Positions 23,963-32,229 of a stretch of DNA of 38,089 nucleotides are shown one piece after another. The position numbers and the translations under genes are program-made. Numbering within the stretch: position 1 is the first letter of the stretch; every line of letters begins with the position of its first letter. The stretch is from an uncultured Dialister sp. (GTDB lineage Bacteria > Bacillota > Negativicutes > Veillonellales > Dialisteraceae): the NCBI GenBank assembly GCA_900314595.1, contig OMVW01000012.1, positions 1 through 38,089 of the forward strand, given 5' to 3'. Below the pieces are notes generated by a model. That model ran no database searches. It was not told the origin of the DNA and saw only the letters and a program-made list of their open reading frames with translations.

Positions 23963-24249
23963 CTGCCAGCTCAAACGCTTCTATGACGCATGTCGTTCCG
24001 GCAGGCTCTACGAATACTTCAAAGTTCCTGGCTGGAACGCCTCAGAGCCTCATGTCGTTGCGTCAGGCCGCACGAATACCTCAAAGTTCCTGGCTCAAGT
24101 GCCTCAAACTTTCAAGCCGTATCGACAGGCCACACGAATAACTCAAAGTTTCAGGCTCCATTGCCTGAAGCCTTCAAGTCGCTCCAGCAGGCCATTCGAA
24201 TACTTCAAAGTTTTTGTCTCATTTGCCTCTATTATTTCAATCCGAAATG
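23963..24249 (+). repeat. 62-bp tandem repeat, four copies plus a partial one
   Basis: Copies start at 24002, 24064, 24126 and 24188 with CAGGC, exactly 62 bp apart, and a partial copy precedes them. Shared skeleton: CAGGCC, CACGAATAC, TCAAAGTTCCTGGCT, GCCTCA, TTCAAG, CGT. Each unit can form AGGC/GCCT pairing. The last copy runs to within about 30 bp of the ClC start. 62 is not a multiple of 3 and all frames are broken, so it is not coding. Confidence 0.85.
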
Positions 24250-24276
24250 GTATGCTCCAAAGAAAGGAGGCTCTCT

Positions 24277-25902
24277 ATGAAAACTGAAGAAAAAAGCGCC
24301 TCCTTTAAAAGCCAGCTTTTTAAAACCTACGTGGCTCTGGACAACTGGCACAAGTTCCGTCTCCGCCTCTTTGTGGAAGGAATTTTCGTAGGGATTCTGG
24401 GAGGTCTCTGTATTTCCCTCTTCCGTTTCCTCCTCACTGAAGCGGAAGCGCTGCGCATTTACATCTACAATGCCTTCCTTCTTTCCGCCCAAGCCAGGAT
24501 GGATCCCATTCCGATTCTCTGCTGGGCGGCGGCCCTGGCGATCATCGGCCTCTGCCTCTTCCTCATGTGCCGCTATGCCCCCATGGCTTCGGGCTCCGGC
24601 ATTCCCCAGGTGAAAGGGGTCATCCTGGGTCTTTACAAAATGAAGTGGTTCCGTATTCTCTGGGTGAAAATTCTTGCCGGAGCTCTCGGCATCGGTGCAG
24701 GCCTGTCGCTGGGCCGTGAAGGTCCCTCCATCCAGATCGGTGCTGTAGCAGGGCAGGGTTTCTCGAGATTTCTCGGCCGCACCCGCATGGAAGAGCGCTA
24801 CCTCATCACAAGCGGTGCAGCTGCCGGCCTTGCGGCTGCCTTCAATGCGCCTCTGGCAGGCATGATGTTCGCCCTGGAAGAACTGCACCGGAATTTTTCA
24901 GGGGCCGTGCTCCTCCCTACCATGACCAGCGCCATTACGGCCACCATCGTCACCCGTTTCTTCTTTGGAAACAGCACGAGCTTCCATTTCGTAAACCTCG
25001 TCCCCATGCCCACGGAACATCTGGGCCTCGTAGTCATCATTGCTATTTCCTGCGGCTTCACAGGCATCATCTTCAACTGGGGCCTTCTCCACACAGGAAA
25101 TTTCTACGGCCTCAAAATTTTCAGAAACCAGTATATGAAAATCGGTTTCGCCCTCATCTGCTCCTGCCTCCTGGGCTTCTACCTGCCCCAGGTGCTGGGC
25201 GGCGGCAATGCCCTGGTGGATACCCTGGCCATGACCCGTTACAGCCTCGGCTTCCTCCTGCTCCTGCTGGCGGGAAAATATATTTTCACATTGATTTCCT
25301 ACGGCTGCGGCGTACCGGGCGGCTTCTTCCTCCCCCTCCTCGTCATCGGCTCCCTCGTAGGTGCAGTGGAAGCGAATATCTTCGTCTCCCTGGACATGAT
25401 CAATGAAATCTACACGCCAAACATCATCGTCATCGGCATGGTTTCCCTCTTCGCAGCCTCCGTGCGCTCCCCTATCACCGGCACCCTCCTCATTCTGGAA
25501 ATGACCGGTGACTTCGGCCACCTCATGGCCCTCGCCCTGGGAAGTGCCATCGCCTACATCACTGCTGAACTCCTCAAAGGTGAGCCCATCTACGACGCAC
25601 TCCTCAAGAAATCCCTCAAGACAGCGCCGGATAAAGAAGCAGAAGAAGAAAGAAATATCATCGAGGTCCCCATCGCCAGCGGTTCAGTCCTGGAAAATAA
25701 AATCATCGGCGAACTCCCCGGCATGAGGCAGACCGTCATCATCGACCTCAAACGGGGCGGCAAGAGCCACATCCCGGACCCGGATATCAAACTCCGGGCA
25801 GGAGACTTCCTCTACATCCTCACCGTCAGCAGAAATGCGGAAATGCTGAAATCCCTGGGCGAAGAAAAAGTGCCGAGGGCCCATGCGAGGGATAAGAAGT
25901 AG
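24277..25902 (+). CDS. ClC-family chloride/proton exchanger with TrkA-C domain
   Basis: 541 residues. ClC signature regions: GSGIPQ (106-111), GREGP (146-150) with the gating glutamate at 148, EELHRNF with the proton-pathway glutamates at 201-202, and VPGGFFLPLLVIGSLVG. Both glutamates argue for a H+/Cl- exchanger rather than a channel or a fluoride-specific form. The C-terminal 80 residues (about 460-540, ...SGSVLENKIIGELPG...LRAGDFLYILTVSRNAEML) are a TrkA-C/RCK-C-like regulatory domain. Likely roles: acid resistance and anion balance. AAAGGAGG lies 7 bases before the chosen ATG. A 62-bp tandem repeat fills the leader side. Confidence 0.93.
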   Translation: MKTEEKSASFKSQLFKTYVALDNWHKFRLRLFVEGIFVGILGGLCISLFRFLLTEAEALRIYIYNAFLLSAQARMDPIPILCWAAALAIIGLCLFLMCRYAPMASGSGIPQVKGVILGLYKMKWFRILWVKILAGALGIGAGLSLGREGPSIQIGAVAGQGFSRFLGRTRMEERYLITSGAAAGLAAAFNAPLAGMMFALEELHRNFSGAVLLPTMTSAITATIVTRFFFGNSTSFHFVNLVPMPTEHLGLVVIIAISCGFTGIIFNWGLLHTGNFYGLKIFRNQYMKIGFALICSCLLGFYLPQVLGGGNALVDTLAMTRYSLGFLLLLLAGKYIFTLISYGCGVPGGFFLPLLVIGSLVGAVEANIFVSLDMINEIYTPNIIVIGMVSLFAASVRSPITGTLLILEMTGDFGHLMALALGSAIAYITAELLKGEPIYDALLKKSLKTAPDKEAEEERNIIEVPIASGSVLENKIIGELPGMRQTVIIDLKRGGKSHIPDPDIKLRAGDFLYILTVSRNAEMLKSLGEEKVPRAHARDKK

Positions 25903-25966
25903 TTGGTCGTTAGTAATTATCGGTTAGAAAAAAGGGCCGGCTGTGCGGACAACCGGCTCTTTTCAT
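25903..25966 (+). terminator. Short array and terminator after the ClC gene
   Basis: A degenerate array (TTGGTCGTTAGTAATTATCGG, to about 25926) starts right at the stop codon. It is followed by stem AAAAAGGGCCGG / CCGGCTCTTTT (about 25929-25963) with T-run. Confidence 0.8.
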
Positions 25967-26485
25967 TTGTCGTAAAAGTCGCAAGTGAAGAAAAGGGGGA
26001 AAGGGGCGGTGGCCGCCTCAAATTTTCGGAGCGGCCAAGTATATATAGGGCCTTTGGCCGACAAATGAGCCGGAAAGGGTCCTGCTCAGGCGGTGACTCT
26101 ACAATTGCGACATGTCTCTGTATTCCCGGCCCCGCGAAGGAAGCGGAGAAAGCACAGTGTTCTCTTCAAGATGTCAGAAATCCGTCTGAAAGGAATTCCT
26201 CAATATCATCTGATTCCATTCAGGTCGTTATCGTCCAAGCCCTCCCAAGAGTTGGGAGGGTGGCCGAGCGAAGCGAGGTCGGGTGGGTTCCCTACCGATC
26301 TTTCAACTCGCCCGTGAAAATCCCCATACCAAAAGCGGCGCTGCACAAGCAGTGCCGCCTTTACGGACCACGAATCACGAACCACGAAATTTCGTAAAAG
26401 ACTCTATCGGGGCGAGCCGTGGCAGGGCTAACCCACGAATACCGAAATGACTCATCCCGAAAATGTGACAGATGTCTCAATCAAA
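25967..26485 (-). repeat. Composite repeats downstream of the binding-protein gene
   Basis: No gene. About 26090-26330 repeats the long module seen at 140-470 (ATTCCCGGCC, GGAATTCCTCAATAT, CCCTCCCAAGAGTTGGGAGGG, GAGCGAAGCGAGG). Minus-sense element: 10-bp stem 26335-26344 / 26349-26358 with one G-U pair, and a 7-bp array (CACGAAT, CACGAAC, CACGAAA) at 26368-26392. Confidence 0.75.
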
Positions 26486-27346
26486 TTATTTCTTCGCATT
26501 TTCTACGGCTTTCTTGCTTGCATCCTGCAGCCATTTTTCGAAATTGCCGTTGGCCGCATTTTCTTTGATGACTTCGTTGATGACTTTCAGGAGTTCCGGA
26601 TTTCCTTTCGGTACAGCGACTACGGTATCCATTTCCTTGGAGGTCTTGAAGTTGATATCGGAGAGCATAAGATCATCGTTGAAGACGAGGTACTGCTGGG
26701 CAATGATATCCTGTACGACTACCCCGTCGATTTTTCCGTGTTTCAGTTCAAGAACTACGTCCGGTACATGGTCAAGGGCAACGAGCTTGGACTGTTTCAG
26801 TTCATCCTGGGCCAGTTTTTCTTCGGTGGTGGATTTCTGTACGCCGATGGTCTTGCCGGTCAGATCTTCGATAGTCTTGTATTTCCCTGCATCGTCCTTG
26901 CGGATGAGGACTTTTTCATGAGTGGGCAGGTACCCTGTAGAGAAGTCCATGGTTTTCTTTCTTTCTTCCGTCGCATTGATGCCTGCAATGGCGATATCCA
27001 CTTTGCCTGCCGTAAGGGAGGAGAGGAGGGCGGTGAAGTTGGAGTCTTCTATTTTCAGCTTGACGCCCATTTTGTCGGCGATGGCTTTGGCCAGGTCCAT
27101 ATCTACGCCGATGACTGTCTTTTCTGCTTTGGAAGCATCCAGGAATTCATAAGGCGGGAAGCCGGAAGCGGTGCCTACGGTGAGGACGCCTTTTTTCTTA
27201 ATCTGCGCCAGCAGGTCTCCCTGGGCCTGGGACTTGGCAGGAGCTGAAGAAGCGGCCTGTTTCGCTCCGCCGCCGCAGCCTGCGGCCATGAACATGACAG
27301 AGGCAGCTGCCATACCGAGAATGATTGATTTTACCAGTTTTTTCAT
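26486..27346 (-). CDS. Amino-acid ABC transporter substrate-binding lipoprotein
   Basis: 286 residues. Lipoprotein signal peptide at 1-23 with lipobox MAAGC (Cys24), a Ser/Ala/Gln-rich linker, then a family 3 solute-binding domain from about 50: GVLTVGTASGFPPYEF, IGVDMDLAKAIADKMG, AGKVDIAIAGINATEERKKTMDFS, DLTGKTIGVQKSTTEE, and KIDGVVVQDIIAQQYL. It binds a polar amino acid outside the membrane. Permease and ATPase genes are not adjacent. It lies 15 bp after a racemase-family gene on the same strand, suggesting co-transcription and a link to amino-acid stereochemistry. AAGGAG lies 9 bases before the ATG. Confidence 0.93.
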   Translation of the reverse strand: MKKLVKSIILGMAAASVMFMAAGCGGGAKQAASSAPAKSQAQGDLLAQIKKKGVLTVGTASGFPPYEFLDASKAEKTVIGVDMDLAKAIADKMGVKLKIEDSNFTALLSSLTAGKVDIAIAGINATEERKKTMDFSTGYLPTHEKVLIRKDDAGKYKTIEDLTGKTIGVQKSTTEEKLAQDELKQSKLVALDHVPDVVLELKHGKIDGVVVQDIIAQQYLVFNDDLMLSDINFKTSKEMDTVVAVPKGNPELLKVINEVIKENAANGNFEKWLQDASKKAVENAKK

Positions 27347-27361
27347 GATTATGATCTCCTT

Positions 27362-28459
27362 TTATTCCCAAATGAGCGGAAGTCTCCTGAAGCCGCCCAG
27401 CCATTCATGCACATTGGCATCAGCCAGGCCTGCCAGTTCTTCTGCGCGGATGGTTTCCTTTCCCTGTTTACCCAGAAGGATGACTTCTTCTCCTGTCTTT
27501 ACATGCTCATCACTTTCCACCATCATCTGATCCATGCAGATGAGACCCAGGATTTTTCGTCGCTTTCCCTGAATGAGGACGGAAGCTCTGCCCGAAAGGG
27601 TGCGCCTGTAACCGTCACCGTATCCCACGGGGACTGTGGCAATCCATTGATCCTCCTCTGCCCGGTAAAGCCCGTTATATCCGACGGTTTCTCCCTTTTT
27701 CACAAATACCCGGTGGGTCACGTGACTCACGATATCCATCACCGGTTCTACAGGAATGGGATGGGACACATCCGGCGAAGGCTGGATTCCGTGTAGAAGG
27801 CTCCCTATGCGGGCCATATTTTCTTTGAAATCCATATCTTCCGCCGCTGCACTGTCGGACGCGCTGAAGAGGAAATTTCTTCCCGGAAATGCTTTTTGAA
27901 TTTCTTCCACCAGGCTGTTCCAGATGAGCTGCTGTTTCCCGGCAAATGGTTTTTCCGCTGAATCCGGGTCCACCAGATGGGTGAAGAACCCTTTGATGCG
28001 GATGGAGGAAATATGGTCCACTTTCTTTGCAAAAGGAATCACCTGCGAGGGAGTGACTCCGATCCGGTGAAGCCCGGTGTCTACCGGAATCATCACTTCT
28101 GCCGTCTTCCCCAAAGATTCAGAGAGAAGGGAAAGCTTCTCCCTGTTTCCATCTTCATCCAGCGGAAAAATCAGATTTTCTTCTATTGCTTCTTTCCAGT
28201 CTGCTTCTGCCGTACCGCTCAGGATAAATACAGGACATCTGATACCTCCCTTTCTGAGTAGGATTCCTTCCGATACCCTTGCCACGCCGGCCGCATCAAA
28301 TCCGCAGGCCAGGGCTGCTTCTGCCATGGGAAGCGCTCCGCTTCCATAGCCGTCATTCTTCACGACAGCCATGAGCAGCACGTCCGGCAGGGCTTTCCTT
28401 AAAACAGAAAGATTTCTGAGCACCGTATTTTTTCTGACTCTCCGGCAGGAAACAGGCAT
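27362..28459 (-). CDS. alr: Alanine racemase family PLP enzyme
   Basis: 365 residues. Fold-type III racemase: PLP lysine Lys34 in VVKNDGYGSG (usual VVKADAYGHG), VDTGLHRIG (about 127-135), NMARIGSLLHGI with Arg217, second catalytic base Tyr261 in VGYNGLYRA, and VPVGYGDGYRR (about 277-286), ICMDQMMV. Converts L- to D-alanine for peptidoglycan, or, given the divergent Lys and Tyr motifs and the neighbouring binding protein, may act on another amino acid. The N-terminus is shorter than usual, lacking the common WxEIDL strand. AAAGGAG precedes the ATG by 7 bases. Consensus promoter upstream; likely operon with the binding-protein gene. Confidence 0.85.
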   Translation of the reverse strand: MPVSCRRVRKNTVLRNLSVLRKALPDVLLMAVVKNDGYGSGALPMAEAALACGFDAAGVARVSEGILLRKGGIRCPVFILSGTAEADWKEAIEENLIFPLDEDGNREKLSLLSESLGKTAEVMIPVDTGLHRIGVTPSQVIPFAKKVDHISSIRIKGFFTHLVDPDSAEKPFAGKQQLIWNSLVEEIQKAFPGRNFLFSASDSAAAEDMDFKENMARIGSLLHGIQPSPDVSHPIPVEPVMDIVSHVTHRVFVKKGETVGYNGLYRAEEDQWIATVPVGYGDGYRRTLSGRASVLIQGKRRKILGLICMDQMMVESDEHVKTGEEVILLGKQGKETIRAEELAGLADANVHEWLGGFRRLPLIWE

Positions 28460-28488
28460 TTTTATTCTCCTTTCTGTATGTTATTCAT

Positions 28489-28517
28489 ATTTTAGTCCGC
28501 CAAAAGTATCATGTCAA
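28489..28517 (-). promoter_or_regulatory. Promoter of the racemase and binding-protein operon
   Basis: Minus strand TTGACA (28512-28517), 17 bases, TAAAAT (28489-28494), about 30 bp before the racemase start. Confidence 0.85.
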
Positions 28518-28852
28518 TAGTTTTTATTCATATTTTTGTATAAATATAATCGCATTCACCAAATTCTGCTTAGGAAAATATTTTTAAGCTGCATAAAAAT
28601 TACGGCAGTATCTATATTTCTATTATTTCATATTTCCTGCCGCCGAAAGAGGAATGATCGTATAAACTGTATATTTCTACAAGCGGAATGAAAAAAAGTC
28701 CCCCTGTATTTCTTATAATCCTCCTCTTCCCAAAACAGTGAACCTCTCCGGCAGCTTTCAGGAAAGGCCCCGTTTCCAATTCCTTTTCTCCCCTTTCCCA
28801 TATCGCTCAACAAGAGTATAATATAAATACTATGTAGAAAAGGAGCAGACTT

Positions 28853-29521
28853 ATGGATTCTAATATCGTTACTATCATCGTTACTATCATTCTTTCCGCC
28901 ATCGGTTTCTTCATCGGCTACCAGATGCTCAGGCTGGAGAAAAATGTAAAAGATATCATCGACCAGATCATCGAGCGCCACAAAGGGGACCGGAGCTTCC
29001 GGGACAAGGAATTCCTGAATTATTTCCATGCCGGTGGAAATATCTGGCTTTCCGCCATGGATGAAAAATTCCGCAAAATGCTGAACATGCAGAAATATAC
29101 AGCCATGGGCGTCATCGCAGTGGCAGTCCTTCTCATCGCCACCGATATCGCCTCCGGCGTCTTCTATATGGCCATCCTGCCGGTACTTCTCATCCTTTTC
29201 GTGGGAAGAAACCTCATGAATTTCAAATCTGTAGCTGCCGATGACAAGACGAACAGCAAAAAAGCCATCGAATACTACAAGAAAGATTTCCCCGAAGATT
29301 CCATGGCCAAGAACAGCAGCGATTCCAAAAATGCAGACAAAATGGCCGGCTGGTTCCTCACCGCCAAACGCACCTGCATCCAGACAGGAAAACTGGCCAA
29401 AGGCAAAATGGGCCAGTCCTCCGGCAGCGAGTCCCAGGAAGACCTCCCGAACCGCGCAGCAAGGAGAGCCCAGAAAGGCCATGGCTCTCATGCCTATCCG
29501 AGAGGAATGAGGAGAAGATAA
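28853..29521 (+). CDS. Two-segment membrane protein of unknown function
   Basis: 222 residues, unrecognised. N-terminal membrane helix at about 5-25 (IVTIIVTIILSAIGFFIGY), a charged helical stretch (26-80), a long hydrophobic region at about 82-118 that can form one or two helices, then a hydrophilic basic C-terminal half rich in Lys, Ser and Asn, ending RRAQKGHGSH and RGMRRR. No enzymatic motif. The basic tail would face the cytoplasm and could bind nucleic acid or membrane. AAAGGAG lies 8 bases before the ATG; a TATAAT sits about 35 bp upstream (AAGAGTATAATATA). The 330 bp between it and the divergent racemase hold only AT-rich DNA. Single gene with a terminator after it. Confidence 0.75.
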   Translation: MDSNIVTIIVTIILSAIGFFIGYQMLRLEKNVKDIIDQIIERHKGDRSFRDKEFLNYFHAGGNIWLSAMDEKFRKMLNMQKYTAMGVIAVAVLLIATDIASGVFYMAILPVLLILFVGRNLMNFKSVAADDKTNSKKAIEYYKKDFPEDSMAKNSSDSKNADKMAGWFLTAKRTCIQTGKLAKGKMGQSSGSESQEDLPNRAARRAQKGHGSHAYPRGMRRR

Positions 29522-29559
29522 TTATTTTCTCAGTCTCCATGACTATGGATGGAGTCAAT

Positions 29560-29636
29560 TACGATTTTCGTTGTTCGTTGTTCGTTATTCGTTGTTCATT
29601 ATTTGCAAAGTGCCGCTGATACGGCACTTTTTTGAG
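29560..29636 (+). terminator. Heptad array and terminator after the membrane-protein gene
   Basis: Array of CGTTGTT, CGTTGTT, CGTTATT, CGTTGTT at 29567-29600, then stem AAAGTGCCG 29607-29615 / CGGCACTTT 29622-29630 with a T-run. Plus-sense array-plus-hairpin element. Confidence 0.85.
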
Positions 29637-30069
29637 ACTTTGTTCAAACCGGGATATAAATCTGCGGTTAGTTATCAGTGAATAAGGCCGTACATCCAAA
29701 TCGGAAGTGCGGCCTTTTTTGATGGGTATACCAAAAGTTTTTGCCCATTGTGGAGCTCTGCTGCAGCTGGTGAGGGGAAACTGCACTTTCAACAATATAT
29801 ATTCCCCTCGGAAATGCACACCGAAAGCAAAATATAAACTTGCGCCCGCAGGGCGCCACCTTCCCGGCAGCCCCGACAATCCCGAGACCCCCGACATCCC
29901 CGATTCAAAAGCCATCGAAAATTCCGGTTTCCCTATAAACTGAGAGGTGAAATTTGTCCTGCTGCAGATGAGGGCCAAAGGCAAAATCATAAAATGCGGC
30001 GCTTCCAAATTTTTATGCGCCGCACCTTCCCGCAATCCGAAATCCGCATTCCGCCATCCGATTTTCTAA
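29637..30069 (-). repeat. Repeats between the membrane-protein gene and gyrB
   Basis: No gene. A terminator-like hairpin AAGGCCGTAC/GTGCGGCCTT with T6 (29684-29722, plus strand). Minus-sense elements: stem GCGCCC 29842-29847 / GGGCGC 29851-29856 with a five-unit 9-bp array (29861-29908), and stem TGCGGCGC 29995-30002 / GCGCCGCA 30017-30024 with 7-bp units CCGCAAT, CCGAAAT, CCGCATT (30029-30060). Confidence 0.75.
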
Positions 30070-30110
30070 AACAAAAAGACCGATTGTCTGCACAATCGAT
30101 CTTTTTTGAA
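30070..30110 (-). terminator. gyrB terminator
   Basis: Stem AAAAAGACCGATTGT / ACAATCGATCTTTTTT just downstream of the gyrB stop; T-rich on both strands. Confidence 0.8.
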
Positions 30111-30113
30111 AAA

Positions 30114-32063
30114 TTACAGATCCAGATTCGTAACTTCCTTTGCGTGTTCTTCGATGAATTTCCTTCTGGGTTCTACTTTATCCCCCATAAGGACGTTGAA
30201 GAGGTGGTCTGCTTCGATGGCATCGGTGAGTTCTACTTTCAGCATGACCCGCTGTTCCGGGTTCATGGTGGTATCCCAGAGCTGTTCGGGGTCCATTTCA
30301 CCAAGCCCTTTATAGCGCTGGATGACACATCCGTCTCTGCCTATTTCATCAAGCATGCGGTTCTGTTCATCATCATCGTAGGTGTAGTATTTCTGCCGTC
30401 CTTTGCGGATCTGATAGAGCGGCGGCTGGGCAATGTATACATGGCCTTCGGTGATGAGGGGTTTCATGTACCGGTAGAAGAAAGTGAGGAGAAGGGTACG
30501 GATATGGGCACCATCTACATCGGCATCGGTCATGATGATGATTTTGTAGTAGCGGAGCCTGGTAATATCGAAATCTTCGCCCACTCCTGTGCCAAAGGCG
30601 GTGATCATCGTACGGATGGCATCGGAATTGAGCACCCGGTCAAGTCTTGCTTTTTCTACGTTCAGGATTTTACCGCGGAGAGGCAGGATCGCCTGGTAGC
30701 GGCGGTCGCGGCCGCTCTTGGCAGAGCCGCCTGCGGAATCCCCTTCGACGATGTATATTTCTGTGAATTTCGGATCTCTTTCGGTGCAATCGGCCAGTTT
30801 CCCCGGGAGGCTGGATACTTCGAGAGCATTTTTTCTTCGGGTGAGTTCGCGGGCCCGGCGGGCTGCTTCTCTGGCCCGGCTGGCGGTGATTCCTTTTTCA
30901 ACCACTGCCCTGGCTTCCGCAGGATGTTCTTCCATGTAGGTGTGGAGGCCTTCGGAAACGATATTGTCTACAATGCCTTTGACTTCCAGATTGCCCAGCT
31001 TCGTCTTCGTCTGGCCTTCGAACTGCGGATTCGGCACTTTGACGGAAATGACGCAGGTGAGGCCTTCACGCACATCATCGCCGGAAAGATTTTCATCATT
31101 CTGCTTCAGAATTCCGCTCTTTCTACCGTAATCATTGATAACCCTGGTAAGTGCCGTACGGAAACCGGCGAGGTGCATACCGCCTTCCACCGTATTGATA
31201 TCATTGACGAAGGTATACATATTTTCGCTGTAGCCCGTCTGGTACTGCATAGCGATATCTACAATGACCTTGTCTTTTTCGCCTTCAAAGGAAATAACGG
31301 AAGGATCCACCAGGTCTTTACCTTCGTTTAAATATTTCACGAATTCCACAATGCCTCCTGCATAGTGGAAAACATCCTGATGGGTAGCATTATCGCGGTT
31401 ATCCGTGAGGGTGATGGTGAGTCCCTTATTCAGGAAAGCCAGTTCACGCATACGGATTTTCAGCGTTTCATAATCGAAATCGATACCTTCCTTGAAAATC
31501 CGGATATCCGGCTTGAAAGTGACGGAAGTCCCTGTTTCATCAGTTTTGCCATAAGTCCGCATGGATTCGGTCACTTCGCCCCGGGAGAGCTTCATTTCAT
31601 GATAATGGCCTTCGCGCCTGACGTTGACCACCATCCATTCAGAAAGGGCATTGACTACGGAAATACCTACACCGTGAAGGCCGCCGGAAATAGGATATCC
31701 GTCGCCCCCGAATTTTCCGCCTGCATGGAGGACCGTCAGAACGACTTCCATAGCCGGTTTGCCCGTTTCATGCATGCCTGTCGGGATCCCGCGGCCGTTA
31801 TCGGTGACCGTGCAGCTTCCGTCATCATTTAAAGTCACTTCGATATGAGTGCAGTAGCCTGCCAGCGCTTCATCGATACTGTTATCCACCACTTCATATA
31901 CCAGATGGTGGAGACCCCTGGCAGAGGTAGAACCGATGTACATGCCCGGACGGAGACGGACCGCTTCCAGCCCTTCCAGCACCCTTATATCTTTGGCGCC
32001 GTAATCGCTCTTGCCATTTTCTTCCTCATGGCGGGCCTGGATTTCATGGATATCTTCAGCCAT
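30114..32063 (-). CDS. gyrB: DNA gyrase subunit B
   Basis: 649 residues, usual for Gram-positive-type GyrB. ATPase half: EAVRLRPGMYIGSTSARGLHHLVYEVVDNSIDEA, the DNGRGIP loop, GGKFGGDGYPISGGLHGVGISVVNALS. Toprim half: YIVEGDSAGGSAKSGRDRRYQAILPLRGKILNVEKA and IIMTDADVDGAHIRTLLLTFFYR; C-terminal QRYKGLGEMDPEQLW. With GyrA it introduces negative supercoils; the target of coumarin antibiotics. AAGGAG lies 8 bases before the ATG. It stands alone here: no recF, dnaN, dnaA or gyrA adjacent. The leader (32064-32200) is AT-rich with a small TATAGCTTTTCAGCTATA hairpin and TATAAT-like boxes. Confidence 0.98.
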   Translation of the reverse strand: MAEDIHEIQARHEEENGKSDYGAKDIRVLEGLEAVRLRPGMYIGSTSARGLHHLVYEVVDNSIDEALAGYCTHIEVTLNDDGSCTVTDNGRGIPTGMHETGKPAMEVVLTVLHAGGKFGGDGYPISGGLHGVGISVVNALSEWMVVNVRREGHYHEMKLSRGEVTESMRTYGKTDETGTSVTFKPDIRIFKEGIDFDYETLKIRMRELAFLNKGLTITLTDNRDNATHQDVFHYAGGIVEFVKYLNEGKDLVDPSVISFEGEKDKVIVDIAMQYQTGYSENMYTFVNDINTVEGGMHLAGFRTALTRVINDYGRKSGILKQNDENLSGDDVREGLTCVISVKVPNPQFEGQTKTKLGNLEVKGIVDNIVSEGLHTYMEEHPAEARAVVEKGITASRAREAARRARELTRRKNALEVSSLPGKLADCTERDPKFTEIYIVEGDSAGGSAKSGRDRRYQAILPLRGKILNVEKARLDRVLNSDAIRTMITAFGTGVGEDFDITRLRYYKIIIMTDADVDGAHIRTLLLTFFYRYMKPLITEGHVYIAQPPLYQIRKGRQKYYTYDDDEQNRMLDEIGRDGCVIQRYKGLGEMDPEQLWDTTMNPEQRVMLKVELTDAIEADHLFNVLMGDKVEPRRKFIEEHAKEVTNLDL

Positions 32064-32229
32064 TCGTACACTCCTTGAAAAAAAATCAGCGGACTTTCAC
32101 CGCTGCTTTTACTTTATACATTATATATATAGCTTTTCAGCTATATTATTATATCATATTTCCTCAATTTACGCACGCTTTTTCGCCCCGTGGGTAGTCA
32201 GTAAAATAACTGAAAATATAATAACCGAA

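Noticed and set aside
23963..24249. CRISPR array
   Set aside because: The 62-bp units are continuous with no unique spacers, and no cas gene is nearby. The 7- and 9-bp arrays are far too short.
24214..24276. Earlier start for the ClC exchanger
   Set aside because: The 21 extra codons lie in the last copy of the 62-bp repeat and have no ribosome binding site, whereas AAAGGAGG precedes the ATG at 24277.
24188..24276. Fluoride riboswitch before the ClC gene
   Set aside because: No match to the conserved crcB-motif core, and the protein has exchanger glutamates of the chloride type.
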